From contig NC_057815.1 of assembly GCF_910594005.1 (NCBI RefSeq), positions 82,755,552 through 82,819,551 of the forward strand: a DNA stretch of 64,000 bases. The letters are read 5' to 3'. Every line of letters begins with the position of its first letter. Position 1 is the first letter of the stretch. The notes under the pieces were generated by a model. That model saw only the letters and a program-made list of their open reading frames with translations, was not told where the DNA came from and did no database searches. A program made the position numbers and the translations under genes. This stretch comes from Cervus elaphus (Eukaryota > Chordata > Mammalia > Artiodactyla > Cervidae). Positions 11,848 through 23,000 of the stretch are shown here, piece after piece.

Positions 11848-12063
11848 CTACTTTTGTGCCCTCAGTCATGTCCGACTCTCTGTGACCCTATGGGCTGTAG
11901 CCCTCCAGGCTCCTCTGTCCATGGAATTTTTCAGGCAAAAATACTGGAGCAGGTTGCCTTTTACTTCTCCAAGGTATCTTCCCAATTCAGGGATCAAACC
12001 CAGGTCTTTTGCATCTCCTGAACTGGCAGGAAGGTTCTTTACCAGCTGAGACACCAGGGAAGA
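11848..12063 (-). mobile_element. Bov-tA SINE
   Basis: Minus-strand Bov-tA. The Bov-A tail side is at the left ('cagtcatgtccgactctctg') and the tRNA-like head at the right ('ccagctgagacaccagggaa'). It is moderately diverged, with a small insertion near 12011-12035. No clear target duplication was found. Confidence 0.9.
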
Positions 12064-12189
12064 ATTTTTATTAATTACTCCTATTTTTAAGTAGTTAAAG
12101 AAAATAATTAGTTGATTATTCAACCTACAAATTAACTATGTGCATAGATTTTGGCAGAACATCCCAAGTTTAACAATTTATTCAACAGA

Positions 12190-12640
12190 AATTGCACACA
12201 CATACTAAGATAACTAATGAAGAACTGTTCGTAACAGCAAAAAACTAAAAACTACCTAAGAAGTCATTAATGGGTTCAAATTTAAAATCATGCAGTCATT
12301 TATGAAATGGAGCACTATATAAAAACTATCCAAAAGTAAGATAACTAAATCAACTGACAAGAAGACAAATAAAAATCTACAGGAAGATAAATACAAATAC
12401 TACTAGGTAGAAAAAGGAAAGGACAGTATGTAGTATATAAAAATAAAAGCATACACATATAATATACATACATACAAAATACGTAAGTTACAATTTCATA
12501 TTGCTGAATAAAGCTTGTTCACTGTGTTTGTCTCTGTAAAAATGTGGGACTTTCAGTACTTTCCACTCTACCTTACACTTCTGCGCTAGATATTTTTGTG
12601 AAAATATCTTTTTCTCTGGAATCAGATTATAAAGACAAAA
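12190..12640 (+). mobile_element. Ancient L1 fragment
   Basis: A diverged plus-strand ancient L1 segment. 'gaactgttcgtaacagcaaa' at about 12222-12241 is followed by 'ctacctaagaagtcattaat', and 'acagtatgtagtatata' lies near 12423-12439. These occur in the order seen in L1M-type 3' regions. The frame is lost. Confidence 0.5.
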
Positions 12641-12897
12641 AAGATGCAATGTAGCAAGTACATTTTAAAATATTCACTTAAAAGGACAATCATTTTAGTA
12701 ATCATGTGTAGCAGACTCTTCTTGGTTATGTTTTAAAATATAAGCACTTTTGTTCTTTATACAGTAACAATCCAGAGACATATTGACAATTTTTTCTCTT
12801 AAGAATGTGTTTTCATTTTTAAAAAGAAAAACATATATACACACATACATTTACCTGAATATGTATATGCACATACACCTACCCATACAGAGATATA
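12641..12897. other. No gene or clear repeat
   Basis: AT-rich sequence with a short ATAC-rich stretch near 12834-12890, next to the SINE pair. Confidence 0.6.
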
Positions 12898-12929
12898 TGG
12901 GCTTCACAGGTAGCACTAGGGGTAAAGAA
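12898..12929 (+). mobile_element. Bov-tA SINE, left part of a split copy
   Basis: The tRNA-like head of a plus-strand Bov-tA ('gggcttcacaggtagcacta'). It is interrupted at 12930 by another SINE and resumes at 13140. Confidence 0.85.
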
Positions 12930-13126
12930 GTGAAAGTGAAAGTCGTTTGTCATATCCGACTCTTTGTGACCCCATGGACTATGCAGTCCATGGAATTCTT
13001 CAGGCCAGAATACTAGAGTGGGTAGCCTTTCCCTTTTCCAGGGGATCTTCCAAGTCCAGGGATCAAGCCCAGGTCTCCTGCATTGCAGGCAGATTCTTTA
13101 TCAACTGAGCTATGAGGGAAGCCCGT
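12930..13126 (-). mobile_element. Bov-tA SINE inserted in another Bov-tA
   Basis: A complete minus-strand Bov-tA with a GTGAAAGTGAAAG tail at the left and the head at the right. It sits inside a plus-strand Bov-tA. A 13-bp duplication with one mismatch (TAGGGGTAAAGAA at 12917-12929, TAGTGGTAAAGAA at 13127-13139), made from the host SINE's own head, marks the insertion. Confidence 0.93.
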
Positions 13127-13320
13127 TAGTGGTAAAGAACCCGCTTGCCAGTGCAGGAGATGGAAGAGATTCGGGCTTGATCTCTGGGTCAGGAAGATCC
13201 CCTGGAGGAGGGCATGGCAACCCACTCCAGTATTCTGGAGAATCCTATGGACAGAAGAGGCTGGCAGGCTATAGTCCATAGGCTTACACAGTCTGACATG
13301 ACTGAGGCGACTTAGTACTC
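13127..13320 (+). mobile_element. Bov-tA SINE, right part of a split copy
   Basis: Continuation of the copy that starts at 12898. The first 13 bp are the duplicated target, then 'cccgcttgccagtgcaggag' and the Bov-A body to 'gactgaggcgacttagtac'. Confidence 0.9.
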
Positions 13321-13669
13321 AGGTACCCATGCAGATATCTATATATATATGTAGATAACACAGAAATAGGTAGGTTGACACAGATATACACATCAGCAGT
13401 CATTTCTGAAGTGAATGAGCATAATTGCCTGTATTATTCTCCTAATCCTGCTATTTGGGTGGCCCTATCTCCATTAGGTCAGGGATATGCACTTCACCTG
13501 TTCAAACAATGACAAAGATTCCATGTGGATCTGTCGATGACATCTAGGACATTACACATGCCACGCAACAGAAACCTATGAGGATTTGCATTCTGATTAC
13601 TCTTCTGATTTCAAAAATCATGACTCCAATATCGCTAGACAAAAAATACGTTGCTTCATTTAATCTTTG
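13321..13669. other. No gene or clear repeat
   Basis: Non-coding, with a short TA run near 13338-13352. Nothing identifiable. Confidence 0.55.
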
Positions 13670-14330
13670 TGTTGCCGATGTGTTTTGAAAAACTCTACCA
13701 ATTACGCCTAAAATTCAAATTCTTTATTTGCAGAAAAGAGAATACTCTCCATGTTGAAGTATCATTCTGCTCTGCCAGGAGCCATAGCCAGACCTGAGGA
13801 TTTCAGCGAGTCAAATAAATTAATTAGTGAAACCACCAATTAATTGGCAGCCCATTTATCAGAAAAGCTTAAGGACTCTGACAGAAGCCCATATCTCATT
13901 TCACAACCTGCTGGACCACCCCTGCTCCCTGCAGCTGGGCCTTGTTCTGCTGTAGAACACCAGCATGCTCGCAAAATGCTTGCCGGAATCCATTTCCCGG
14001 GGTTCTCCACATCCCTGGGGCAGGAGCCTGGCGGAGATTTGGGCCAAACGCTGGTCATGATGCCAGTCTTTCTCTCCTCTGCCCAGACCTGTTGGCCTGT
14101 TTACATGATAGCAGCAGATGGTTTCCTATCCTCAGATGTTTTGCAAATCTCAAAAAGGCAAAAAAATAAAAAGTTTCACTGCCGCCATTCCATTTTTCAT
14201 GCCGAAAGTAACTGAGATTCAGAATGAAAGAGAGGTCCAGGGAAATATGTGTCTCAGTGAAAAATGGCAAAATGTCATTCTCACTTCTATTAAATGGAAA
14301 GGAATTATGTCCTAGGTAGTTACCATGTGT
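13670..14330. promoter_or_regulatory. Candidate conserved non-coding element
   Basis: The most GC-rich repeat-free block in the window (visibly so at 13890-14100), with several retained CpGs. It contains the perfect 12-bp palindrome CCAATTAATTGG at 13836-13847, a nearby AATTAATTAG at about 13818-13827, and GCCGCCATTCC (YY1-like) at about 14181-14191. Overlapping open frames in four frames (for example 13844-14215 plus and 13840-14058 minus) show no family or splice-like structure, so I read it as non-coding. An enhancer role is inference. An untested alternative is a diverged exon or processed pseudogene. Confidence 0.35.
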
Positions 14331-14822
14331 CATTCATTTAAGCTGAATTTAATAGCTTATTTTATTTGATGGCATCGTGCTTATCTTAAAAACATCCAAA
14401 TAGATGAAATGAGAAAGCATTCTACCTCCTTTGTAAATGTTGGTTTATATTAAAATTGTTCATTTTCTTTGGGAAAAAAATAACTCCCAAAAATTGCAAA
14501 AGGGAAAACTTAGAAGCACACCCAAACCCTAGCTCTTTTTCTAAAGATGTTTACTGAAAATGTCACCCTTCTGTACTTTCATTCCTGCCGTAACAATATT
14601 CCTTCTTCACTCCTGCTGGCTTTAGCACAAATACAGATTTTTAAGTGTCAATTGCAGTTTGTAATCACCGAATTTAAAATCAGCCCTTGTTTTCACTGTT
14701 TTACCACATTAAAATGTTTAGGTAACTGCTAAATGTAGGTCAAAACAATAGCAAAGCTGTTAATCACTGATTATAACTAAAATGATCTGCCAGAAAGAAC
14801 TGGGTACCAGTGAGTGGGTGAT
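14331..14822. other. No gene or clear repeat
   Basis: Repeat-poor sequence continuing from the GC-rich block. The open frame at 14547-14732 is short and unrecognised. Confidence 0.5.
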
Positions 14823-14866
14823 GGGCTTCCCTGGAAGCCTGCATGGTAAAAAATCTACCTGCAATG
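14823..14866 (+). mobile_element. Bov-tA SINE head fragment
   Basis: About 44 bp of a Bov-tA tRNA-like head ('gggcttccctggaagcctgc', ending 'cctgcaatgcag') with no Bov-A body after it. A rare head-only remnant. Confidence 0.65.
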
Positions 14867-15065
14867 CAGTGAAGTGAAAGGGTCATTTGATAGGACAGTA
14901 GATCAGAGATTGTTCTATTTGAGGACAGCCTATTCTCAGGAAGGCTCTTAAGCAGGGCTTGTGTACTGGCTAAGGCTGAGAGGCATGTGTGTGAGAGGTT
15001 TAAGTTTAAGAACCTGAGAGAAGAAGAGAAGCTTAACTGGAATTTGGTCAATTCTATGTATCTCA

Positions 15066-15206
15066 GTAAATCACAGCAGATGGTGACTGCAGCCATGAAA
15101 TTAAAAGACACTTGCTCCTTGGAAGGAAAACTATGACCAACCTAGACAGCATATTAAAAAGCAGAGATATTACTTTACTAGCAAAGGTCCACCTAGGCAA
15201 AGCTAT
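15066..15206 (+). mobile_element. BovB LINE, 5'-truncated (left of insertion)
   Basis: Start of a BovB 3' piece ('agcagatggtgactgcagcc' onward), covering 'aaattaaaagacacttgctc' and the 'aagcagagatattacttt' region. It is interrupted by a Bov-A insertion at 15207. Without the insertion and duplicated target this copy is about 566 bp. Confidence 0.9.
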
Positions 15207-15339
15207 TGGAGAAGGAAATGGCAACCCACTCCAGTACTCTTGCCTGGAAAATCCCATGGACGGAGGAGCCTGGTAGGCTGCAGTCCATGGGGTCGCACAG
15301 AGTCACACACTACTGAAGCAACTTAGCAGCAGCAGCAGC
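15207..15339 (+). mobile_element. Bov-A monomer SINE nested in BovB
   Basis: A single Bov-A unit without tRNA head ('ggagaaggaaatggcaaccc' to 'gaagcaacttagc') ending in a short (AGC)n tail at about 15325-15339. It is flanked by the 12-bp direct repeat AGGCAAAGCTAT at 15195-15206 and 15340-15351, which is BovB sequence. It is close to the common Bov-A sequence and so fairly young. Confidence 0.93.
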
Positions 15340-15776
15340 AGGCAAAGCTATGGTTTTTCCAGTGGTCATCTATGGATGCGAGAGTTGGACTCTAAAGAAA
15401 GCTGAGCGCAGAAGAATTGATGCTTTTGAACTGTGGTGTTGGAGAAGATTCTTGAGAGTCCCTTGGACTGCAAGGAGCTCAAACCAGTCAATCCTAAAGG
15501 AATTCAGTCCTGAATATTCATTGCAAGCACTGACGCTGAAGCTCCATTATTTTGGCCACTTGATATGAAGAGTTGACTCACTGGAAAGACCCTGATGCTG
15601 GAAAAGACTGAGAGCAGGAGGAGAAAGGGGCAACAGAGGATGAGATGGTTGGATGGCATCACTGACTCGATGGACATGAGTTTGAGCAAACTCTGGGAGA
15701 TAGTAGAGGACAGGGAAACCTGTTGTGCTGCAGTCCATGGAGTTGCAGAGTCAGACTTAGCAACTGAACAACAACA
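15340..15776 (+). mobile_element. BovB LINE, 5'-truncated (right of insertion)
   Basis: The rest of the split BovB. The frame at 15350-15568 encodes YGCESWTLKKAE and WCWRRFLRVPW, then breaks. The end is 'caactgaacaacaacagaat', an A/C-rich tail of the older type. Confidence 0.9.
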
Positions 15777-15934
15777 GAATCATAACTTCATTTGCAAGAT
15801 AAGTTTGCATTTGCAAAACGGAAGTTGCACTGTCCCACATAGTAAGATATTTTTCTTTAAGGACTATTTTATTCTTAGGCATCATGACCAAGGGTCAATA
15901 ATAGCATCTGACAAGATGTAGTATTTTGTACACC

Positions 15935-16120
15935 TTAAAGTATTTATTTCATTTGACCTTCACCAAAACCCTATGAGGTAAGTAAGAAAGCTTTTATTAT
16001 ATTAAACTTAACAAGTTTATGTATTAAGCTTCACAACTGTAGAAATGGGACCTAGTAAGAGAAGTAATGTTTTCATGGTTTTACAGGCATTTAGATGAGA
16101 AAACTAGACTATAGCCCAGA
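15935..16120 (-). mobile_element. MIR SINE, diverged
   Basis: 'caaaaccctatgaggtaagt' near 15964 and, further right, 'catttagatgagaaaactag' near 16089 match the reverse-complement MIR order. An insertion or expansion separates them. Confidence 0.6.
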
Positions 16121-16439
16121 TCAGTGTTTCTCAAAAAAATTTTTTTAATCAGTACAGGTAAAAAGTTTTTATAACATTATTTTCATAACCACCATCCCCA
16201 TTAAATCCTAATGCCACAGATAAGCTATATATTGATGTTTTATATATGATATGTCTATTTGTGCATTATTCATAAAATATGGTTTTACACTCAACAACAA
16301 ATTTTTACTTACTGGTGGGTAGTGTCATGTTGCTGAGAATGTATGGTTTAGGTTGCCAATCTCTACTGCCCCTTGTTAACTGACACAGAACAAGTACCTT
16401 CATGGATGTTGACAGGGCTTATGCTTGCTTAGTAAATTT

Positions 16440-16555
16440 GCACAACAAAATTCACATCAATTTTATAAATGAGAAAATTAAAACCCATAGTTTCAGTAAT
16501 TTTCACAATGGCATATATCTAGTGCATGCTGAAGAAAAGATATAAACCAAAGGCG
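16440..16555 (-). mobile_element. MIR SINE fragment
   Basis: 'ttttataaatgagaaaatta' and 'tagtttcagtaattttcaca' match the reverse complement of the MIR core. Short and diverged. Confidence 0.55.
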
Positions 16556-16879
16556 TAACAGTCAGTTATTTCAATAAAACATATTTTGAAAGACCATTCT
16601 CAGTTTCTCATCAATCCATCATTAAATGAAAAATAGAAAAAATCATCAAGACAACAACTGAATTTAAAATGTTATTCACATGAAAATAGCCTTTCAAGTA
16701 ACAACAATGGCAAGTTTTGATTTATCATTCTTTCTTGGGTTATGTGTTAATTCATAAATCATACATGCCTTATCTCAGAAGCTGAGCACAAGATAATATA
16801 AACAATTGTCATAATTGCCAGTACCTAAATGTCCTTAGTATATTTGGAAATATCTTATTAAGAGACTGTTGATAGGGGG

Positions 16880-17240
16880 CAAAAACAATCTTCCACTATA
16901 AAAGCTCCAGTGCCAGACATTTTTTCCCAGCCTTTATTGTCCTGAAGAAGTATGCATTTGACTAATTCTTGGCCTACCTCAAACTGAATCACAAGCTATT
17001 GAAGCAAGGAATAGGGACAGCTGGCAACAGACACAGAAACATCCACTTTGTGGGTTATTGGGAGAAACTGGCAATGACTACTACAATGGACTAGTTCTGT
17101 CTCATTGTCTCTGAGCTTAGCTGGTCTCCAATTTTCTTTTTTCCTGCTTATCTTTTCGGCTTATGGTTTTTCGGCCTTCTGAATTTCTTGGCACTAACCA
17201 ATATTTTTATAATAAACTTTTTCTGCTTAAATAATTCAGA
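16880..17240 (+). other. Possible ancient LTR (uncertain)
   Basis: The block has a TATA-like 'actataaaagctccag' near 16896 and, about 315 bp downstream, 'ataataaactttttctgctt', which looks like a polyadenylation signal followed by a T-rich stretch. That spacing and composition fit an LTR. I cannot name a family and see no TG...CA ends or target duplication. No coding sequence. Confidence 0.25.
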
Positions 17241-18489
17241 ACTGATATTTCATAGTTGTAACCTAGACCTCTGCTTGGTACATCAAAAGAACTCAATAAT
17301 AACCCTTAAGAAATACAGTCCTCTAAGAATAAATTGCATATGATGATAAAACCTCTTGGGATTTATTTTGTAGTTCAATGAAAAATAGGATATATTTTAT
17401 ATATGACTTGTCAGAAATACAGTTCTGCATAAAGTATAGTATACCTGGATTTACTCTTTGTGAATATTATCAAAGTCATTCTTAGAATGTAAGAAGATAC
17501 TAATGGGTCAAGGTTCCTAGTTTTTAAATATTTAATATAAGGTGATTCTTAATTATAACTTATAAATTAATAATTTTTCCAGCAACTGAGGAAACGTCTA
17601 GAATCTAGAAATATTTTATTTTCTCTTTCATTGTTAATGTATAAGAATATTTATTTACAGATTTAAGTATAACAGAATAAAAGCACCAGAGAAATTCTAA
17701 GAAATTAATGACTTCATGACAAGTGAAGAATTGGAACTCTAATGATAGCAGGATCCAAATAGGTCACATTTAATACAGGATCTGAAATCTAATCAGATTA
17801 ACAGATCTTAAAACTAGCTGTTCATTCTGGAGTCTTCTAGGAAATGTTTAATGATGCAAGGCTTATACCTTTGATTTTAATCTCATATCAAATTGCTGTC
17901 CAGAGCCATATTGTTTAATTTCAGACTAATTTTCCAACTAACATTTTCAAAGTCACTCTATTGACTGTTTATATTCAATAGAAATGTTATTTAATTTTAT
18001 TTAATTCATAGATTTTATTCATACATTTTATTTAATTCATAGATAGCTCATGATAAATTCACAAGCAATTAAAATTTGTGATTAAGTTTTGAATTCATAT
18101 GTAGATATACTTTATATAAAATGTATTCTAAAAATTTTACATAAAAATGTATTTAAATAAAATTACATTTAAAATTTCTAAAGAAAGTTTATTATTTATC
18201 ATTTAAAAAATTAGTCCAATATTTCATTTTGACAGTAGTTTTTAATGACGTTAAAAGTTTTAATATTTATAGTTACAAGCAGTCAAATTAAATTACCTTT
18301 AAATGGAATAGATATTTCAATGTACATGCTAAAGAATGATATAGGAGCAATAGGAAATTAAAGGTATACTCTAATAAAGACAAATATATTCAAAAGGGCT
18401 GCTATGTAAATCCAAGAGAAGAAATGACAAGTTTTACATAGCCTTGAGAAGGAAACAGGGAACAATACCTATCTGGAAACTTTGTACAC
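17241..18489. other. No gene or clear repeat
   Basis: Very AT-rich. I see no family-level similarity and no open frame of note. Confidence 0.6.
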
Positions 18490-18625
18490 AATTTACATGT
18501 TACTTAGTTTAACCTTTACACAACCCAAGAAAAGGAATTACTATCCCCATTTCTTAAATTTAAAAAAGATATTCAGAATTTAACTAATAGGTCCATATCA
18601 TATATCTAGTAATTAGAAGAACTTT
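18490..18625 (-). mobile_element. MIR SINE fragment
   Basis: 'cacaacccaagaaaaggaat' near 18519, 'tatccccatttcttaaattt' and 'catatatctagtaattagaa' follow reverse-complement MIR. Confidence 0.6.
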
Positions 18626-18705
18626 GATTGAGACAACTTTCAATCAGAATTGATTATAACTTAACTACTCTGAAAACTAATTCTCATAGTGTAATAGAAT
18701 CTAAT

Positions 18706-19292
18706 TTGGCTCCAAAATCACTGCAGATAGTGACTGCAGCCATGACATTAAAAGATGCTTGCTCCTCGGAAGAACAGCTATGACCAACTTAGACAGCATA
18801 TTAAAAAGCAGAGATGTTATTCTGCCAACAAAGGTCCATCTAGTCAAAGCTATGGCTTTTCCAATAGTTATATATGGATGTGAGAGTTGGACTATAAAGA
18901 AAGGTGAGCACCGAAGAATTGATGCTTTTGAACTGTGGTGTTGGAGAAGACTCTCAAGAGTCCCTTGGACTTCAAGGAGATCCAACCAGTCCATCCTAAA
19001 GGAAATCAGTCCTGAATATTCATTGGAAGAACTGATACTGAAGCTATAACTCCAATGCTTTGGCCACCTGATGTGAAGAACTGACTCATTGGAAAAGACC
19101 CTGATGCTGGGAAAGATTGAAAGTGAGAGGAGAAGGGGATGACTGAGGATGAGATGGTTGGATGGCATGACCGACTCGATGGACATGAGTTTGAGAAAGC
19201 TCTGGGTGTTGGTGATGGACAAGGAAGCCTGGCATGTTGCAGTCCATGGGGTTGCAAAGAGTAGGACACAACTGTGTGACCAAACTGAATAA
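18706..19292 (+). mobile_element. BovB LINE, 5'-truncated
   Basis: A 587-bp BovB 3' piece. The plus frame at 18759-19049 encodes the C-terminal RT-ORF segment (YGCESWTIKKGE, FELWCWRRLSRVPW). The opposite strand carries an unbroken 201-codon antisense frame (18701-19306) that I treat as a by-product. It is flanked by the 8-bp duplication AATCTAAT at 18698-18705 and 19293-19300. Confidence 0.93.
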
Positions 19293-19300
19293 AATCTAAT

Positions 19301-19724
19301 GGGCATTCAGTCCATATTTGATGTATGAATATATAGATGAAGTAATTAAATTTAATTTAAAAATCTTGATCTCAATATATGTATCACCAGTTTATCTTTA
19401 ATGCTGCTCAAGTTTTTATATCTTTTTTCAATACGTTCAAGTCTTTCTCAGAGTTCTCTGGATAGCTTTTGCTTCCTCCTTCTCTCTCTCTCTTTTGCCA
19501 TTGAGAACATAATGAGAAGGCAACTGTTTACAACCCAAGGATAGACCTCTCTATCACCAGATATTGGTGGCACCTTGATCTTTGACTTCCTGTCTCCAGA
19601 ACTGAGATAAAACAAGTTTTGATTGCTTATACAACACAGTCTATAGTATGCTAAGCAGATTAATTCAGGGACATAAATCAATGCCCTTAATTTTGCCCAA
19701 TATTTATTTAAAGAAACACGTGTG
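19301..19724. other. No gene or clear repeat
   Basis: Non-coding, with a short CT-rich run near 19476-19495. Nothing identifiable. Confidence 0.55.
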
Positions 19725-19949
19725 CATGGGCTTCAGTTGTGGCAGGCTCTTTATGAACCTATGGACTGTAGCCCACCAGGTTTCTCTGGCCATGGGATAC
19801 TCCAGACAAGAATGCTGGAGTGGGTTGCCATATCCTCCTACAGGGGATCTTCCTGACCCAGGGGTTGAACCTGCATCTCCTGAGTTGCATTGCAGGCGGG
19901 TTTTTTAATCCCTGCAATTCTTTACCACTGAGCCACTGAGGAAGCCCTT
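19725..19949 (-). mobile_element. Bov-tA SINE
   Basis: Minus-strand Bov-tA. Body from 'atggactgtagcccaccagg' to the head at the right ('ctttaccactgagccactga'). The Bov-A 3' side is shortened at the left. A small duplication in the head region ('ttgcattgcaggcgggtttt', then a second 'tgcaattctttacc') lengthens it. Confidence 0.88.
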
Positions 19950-19967
19950 CCAGAAATATATTTCTTT

Positions 19968-19968
19968 C

Positions 19969-20019
<51 letters not shown>

Positions 20020-20022
20020 TAT
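19968..20022. repeat. Compound (AT)n(AC)n microsatellite
   Basis: About 12 AT units run straight into about 14 AC units, just right of the SINE head. Likely polymorphic. Confidence 0.95.
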
Positions 20023-20039
20023 TTATACACATACATCGG

Positions 20040-23000
20040 ACTGCTGGTTCTCATATTTCAGAGAATTATGTGATTCAAATAGACTTGCCTCTAGTTGTTC
20101 CCCACTTCTAGGTTAGGACTGCTTTTGTTAATTGACACTTGTCCTGCCACTTTATAATTTCAAAAATAAAATGGTGCTCTTCTCCACTCTGTTTTTCCTT
20201 TTCCTTTTTTATTGCTTCTAATATTACTTTTTGCTCTTGTGGTTGTGGGATTTCAAGAGATCCTGTGCTCAATCTAACATTCTAACCAAAAGTTACTCAC
20301 TTCAATGCTTTTAAAATTGAAATTATACTTGACTCAAGCTTCATTTTATGAGCACAATGAAGAGTAGGATGAATCAATTTTCTTAAGATGCAAACAAAAC
20401 TTGGGATTACACAATCCAGGAAAATTGCTCTGATCTGGTCTTCAGTCATAAAGACATATGTCTTTTAAAACTACCATTTTATTATTCGAGCAGGAATTTA
20501 TCGAGCATCTATTATATACCAGACAGTAGCATAATAGTGCTTTTTTCCAATATTTTGAATGGATATATTTTGACTTATTCTCTCCTTTTTCCTTCCTTCT
20601 CTGATCACTTTCTCACTTTCTTCTATTTATTTTGTAAATTATCTAAGTAATGCATGGGTACATTATACTTAAAAATCAATAATAAAATCTTTACAGATAG
20701 GAACAAAGTCCTCTTATAGCATTTTACTCCTCTATAATTCTACTCATACTACCACTAGCTGTACCAGTTAGACATCAGGGGGATGGTGTGATATGTCTAT
20801 TGTGGGGGCTGTTAACATTATTTATAACTGTGTGTGTATATATATATACATATGTATATATATAATCAAAAAGTATACTTTAGAGTTCTATTCATGCTGG
20901 TGTGCACAGTTCTCCTTTATTCTTTGTCTCTTTCTATATTATATTGCACAGTATGAAAATATGTGTTCTAAAATTCTCCATTAAATAACCAGTAACATAG
21001 AGATCACAGTACTCTAAGTCAATCAGACCTAACTAGAAGCAGAGAAGGATGTCCTAAAGGAAGATGGATCAACTTGGGAACTAATATGTAGTGTTTTGAA
21101 AAGCATATGGAAAGACACCAAGGAAAATCGATTATCGCTTACTTCCTGAATTTTCTTTGCTTATTCTATGAGAATGGGAAAGTCAATGACTTAATTAAAG
21201 AGGGAATAAGAAGAGAGAAGAAAAGAGAAAAAAGTCCCTAATATGGGCATGTGCTTATATCTCTATACACTTATGTAGTATATAAAAACATTGTGGCCCA
21301 AAGTGTTCTCTTTAGAAATAATTATAATATTCTTCAGGATTTGGCATTACGGAAATTACAGATTTCAAGGACTTAATTCTCTATAATTTAGGGTTTAGCT
21401 TTCCACCCATAACCCTAATACACTTCCTCTGGAATATTTCTTCTACATTCTCAAAAACCAGAATTAGTGTACTAAGTTTTCTTAACAGAAGGCACAATAT
21501 GCGTTGAGAGTTTGTGTATTTCTTACCCAAAGAAACTAGATTAATCCTAGACCCTACATTAGAGAGGAAGCATTATCAGGTCACAGCATAATCAGTTATC
21601 TTATTTAACTGGAAATTCATTTCACTTTCACCTAACCTAAGTAACAGCTATTATGAATTCTGAAAATGAAATGAAGAAACAATCATAAAATAAGATTTTT
21701 CCATTTCTGAAAAAATCTCTAGCTACCTTATTTAGATTTTTATCTTTATTATTTCAATTCCTAAGAGTACAAGACAAAATTATAGAAACTAAGAACAGGG
21801 ATTTAAAAGGAACATCAGCTAGATTTGCATTGTTTTCATCTTTGTTATCTCTGTAGGAACAAATATAGTTTTATAAATCAGAATTTTCTTTGAAGAAGCC
21901 CAAAGATTCAATGGCATTGTGCAGTGTTTTGCAAATCATTATTTTAAGTCTCAGCAAGATGGAACTTCTTTAATTTATTCAGCCCTTCTGACATGGTAAT
22001 CTGAATAGTATTACCCATAATAATGGGATTTTACTTTCTTAATTTATCTTCCAAGATTTACTCTATCCTTATTCTGTCTCCAAAGCTTTTACCATGGTTA
22101 TTATCTACTGCAGTAGTAAAGCCACAAGGATTCGTGAAGAGAGATCTTTTGTGTGTGATTTTAGCTGCTTATGTTTTATCAGCTTTTTTTTTTTTTTTTT
22201 GGTGATTTGTGTTATAATAACCCTAATACATTACCCAGAGTCCTTTCTCCCCTAATTCTCTTTGTCAAAATGAGAATCATGATCCATGCATGTAACTTTT
22301 CCCCATGTAGAATGATTATTTAAAGTAGAACAGGTAAAAGTAAAAACTGATTCAGTAGGAATTTAGCCATCAGTAAACATAATTTTAAAAGAAAGGAGCA
22401 TGCTATTTTTCAACAGACACTTTAGTGAGTATCTAATATCCAACATGCTTTTATTTAATACAGTACATGTTTCTGGGGAAAAATTTGCTAACATGTTGTA
22501 AATTAATTGTTACTGTAATGTAGCAAATTGCTTTATGGAATGGACTTCTATTAAAAATATAAACAAAACTGATTTTTAAGTAAGATAAAACTTTTTATAA
22601 AGTAAAATAAAATGATTTTATTATATGAATATGTTGAGTTTCATCTTTATAATCTTAATATTTTCAAAAATTAACTCTTCATATTCAGAGTAATATCACA
22701 TAAATAAATGCACATACTAAAAAACAAATTATACATTTTCTTAGTATTTCTTGAAGATACTAAAATTATTTCCTTTTTATTTTGTTTCCATAATTGAGTG
22801 CTTTTATCTATATATGTATATATATAAGATATCCATATATATATATATATATATATAAAGTTGTATATTTAAAAATCATACATATTTGTGTAAGTATACA
22901 CAAAAAAACTTAAATAATTAATATTTTCTTTTGCTGTGAAAATATTAAACTCCTGTTATTTTGAATTCACAGCTTACACTATCTTCATTGCAGTTTGTTA

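Noticed and set aside
13844..14215. Overlapping open frames on both strands as an exon or small gene
   Set aside because: They are open in several frames at once because stops are fewer in the GC-richer block. There are no flanking splice-like signals or recognisable protein features.
16120..16340. Possible hAT/Tigger-type DNA transposon starting 'cagtgtttctcaaa'
   Set aside because: Only the first dozen bases resemble a terminal repeat, and no matching inverted end was found.
18701..19306. 201-codon minus-strand open frame as a gene
   Set aside because: It is exactly antisense to a BovB RT fragment. The same antisense frame is open in other BovB copies in the window, so it reflects the sense codon composition.
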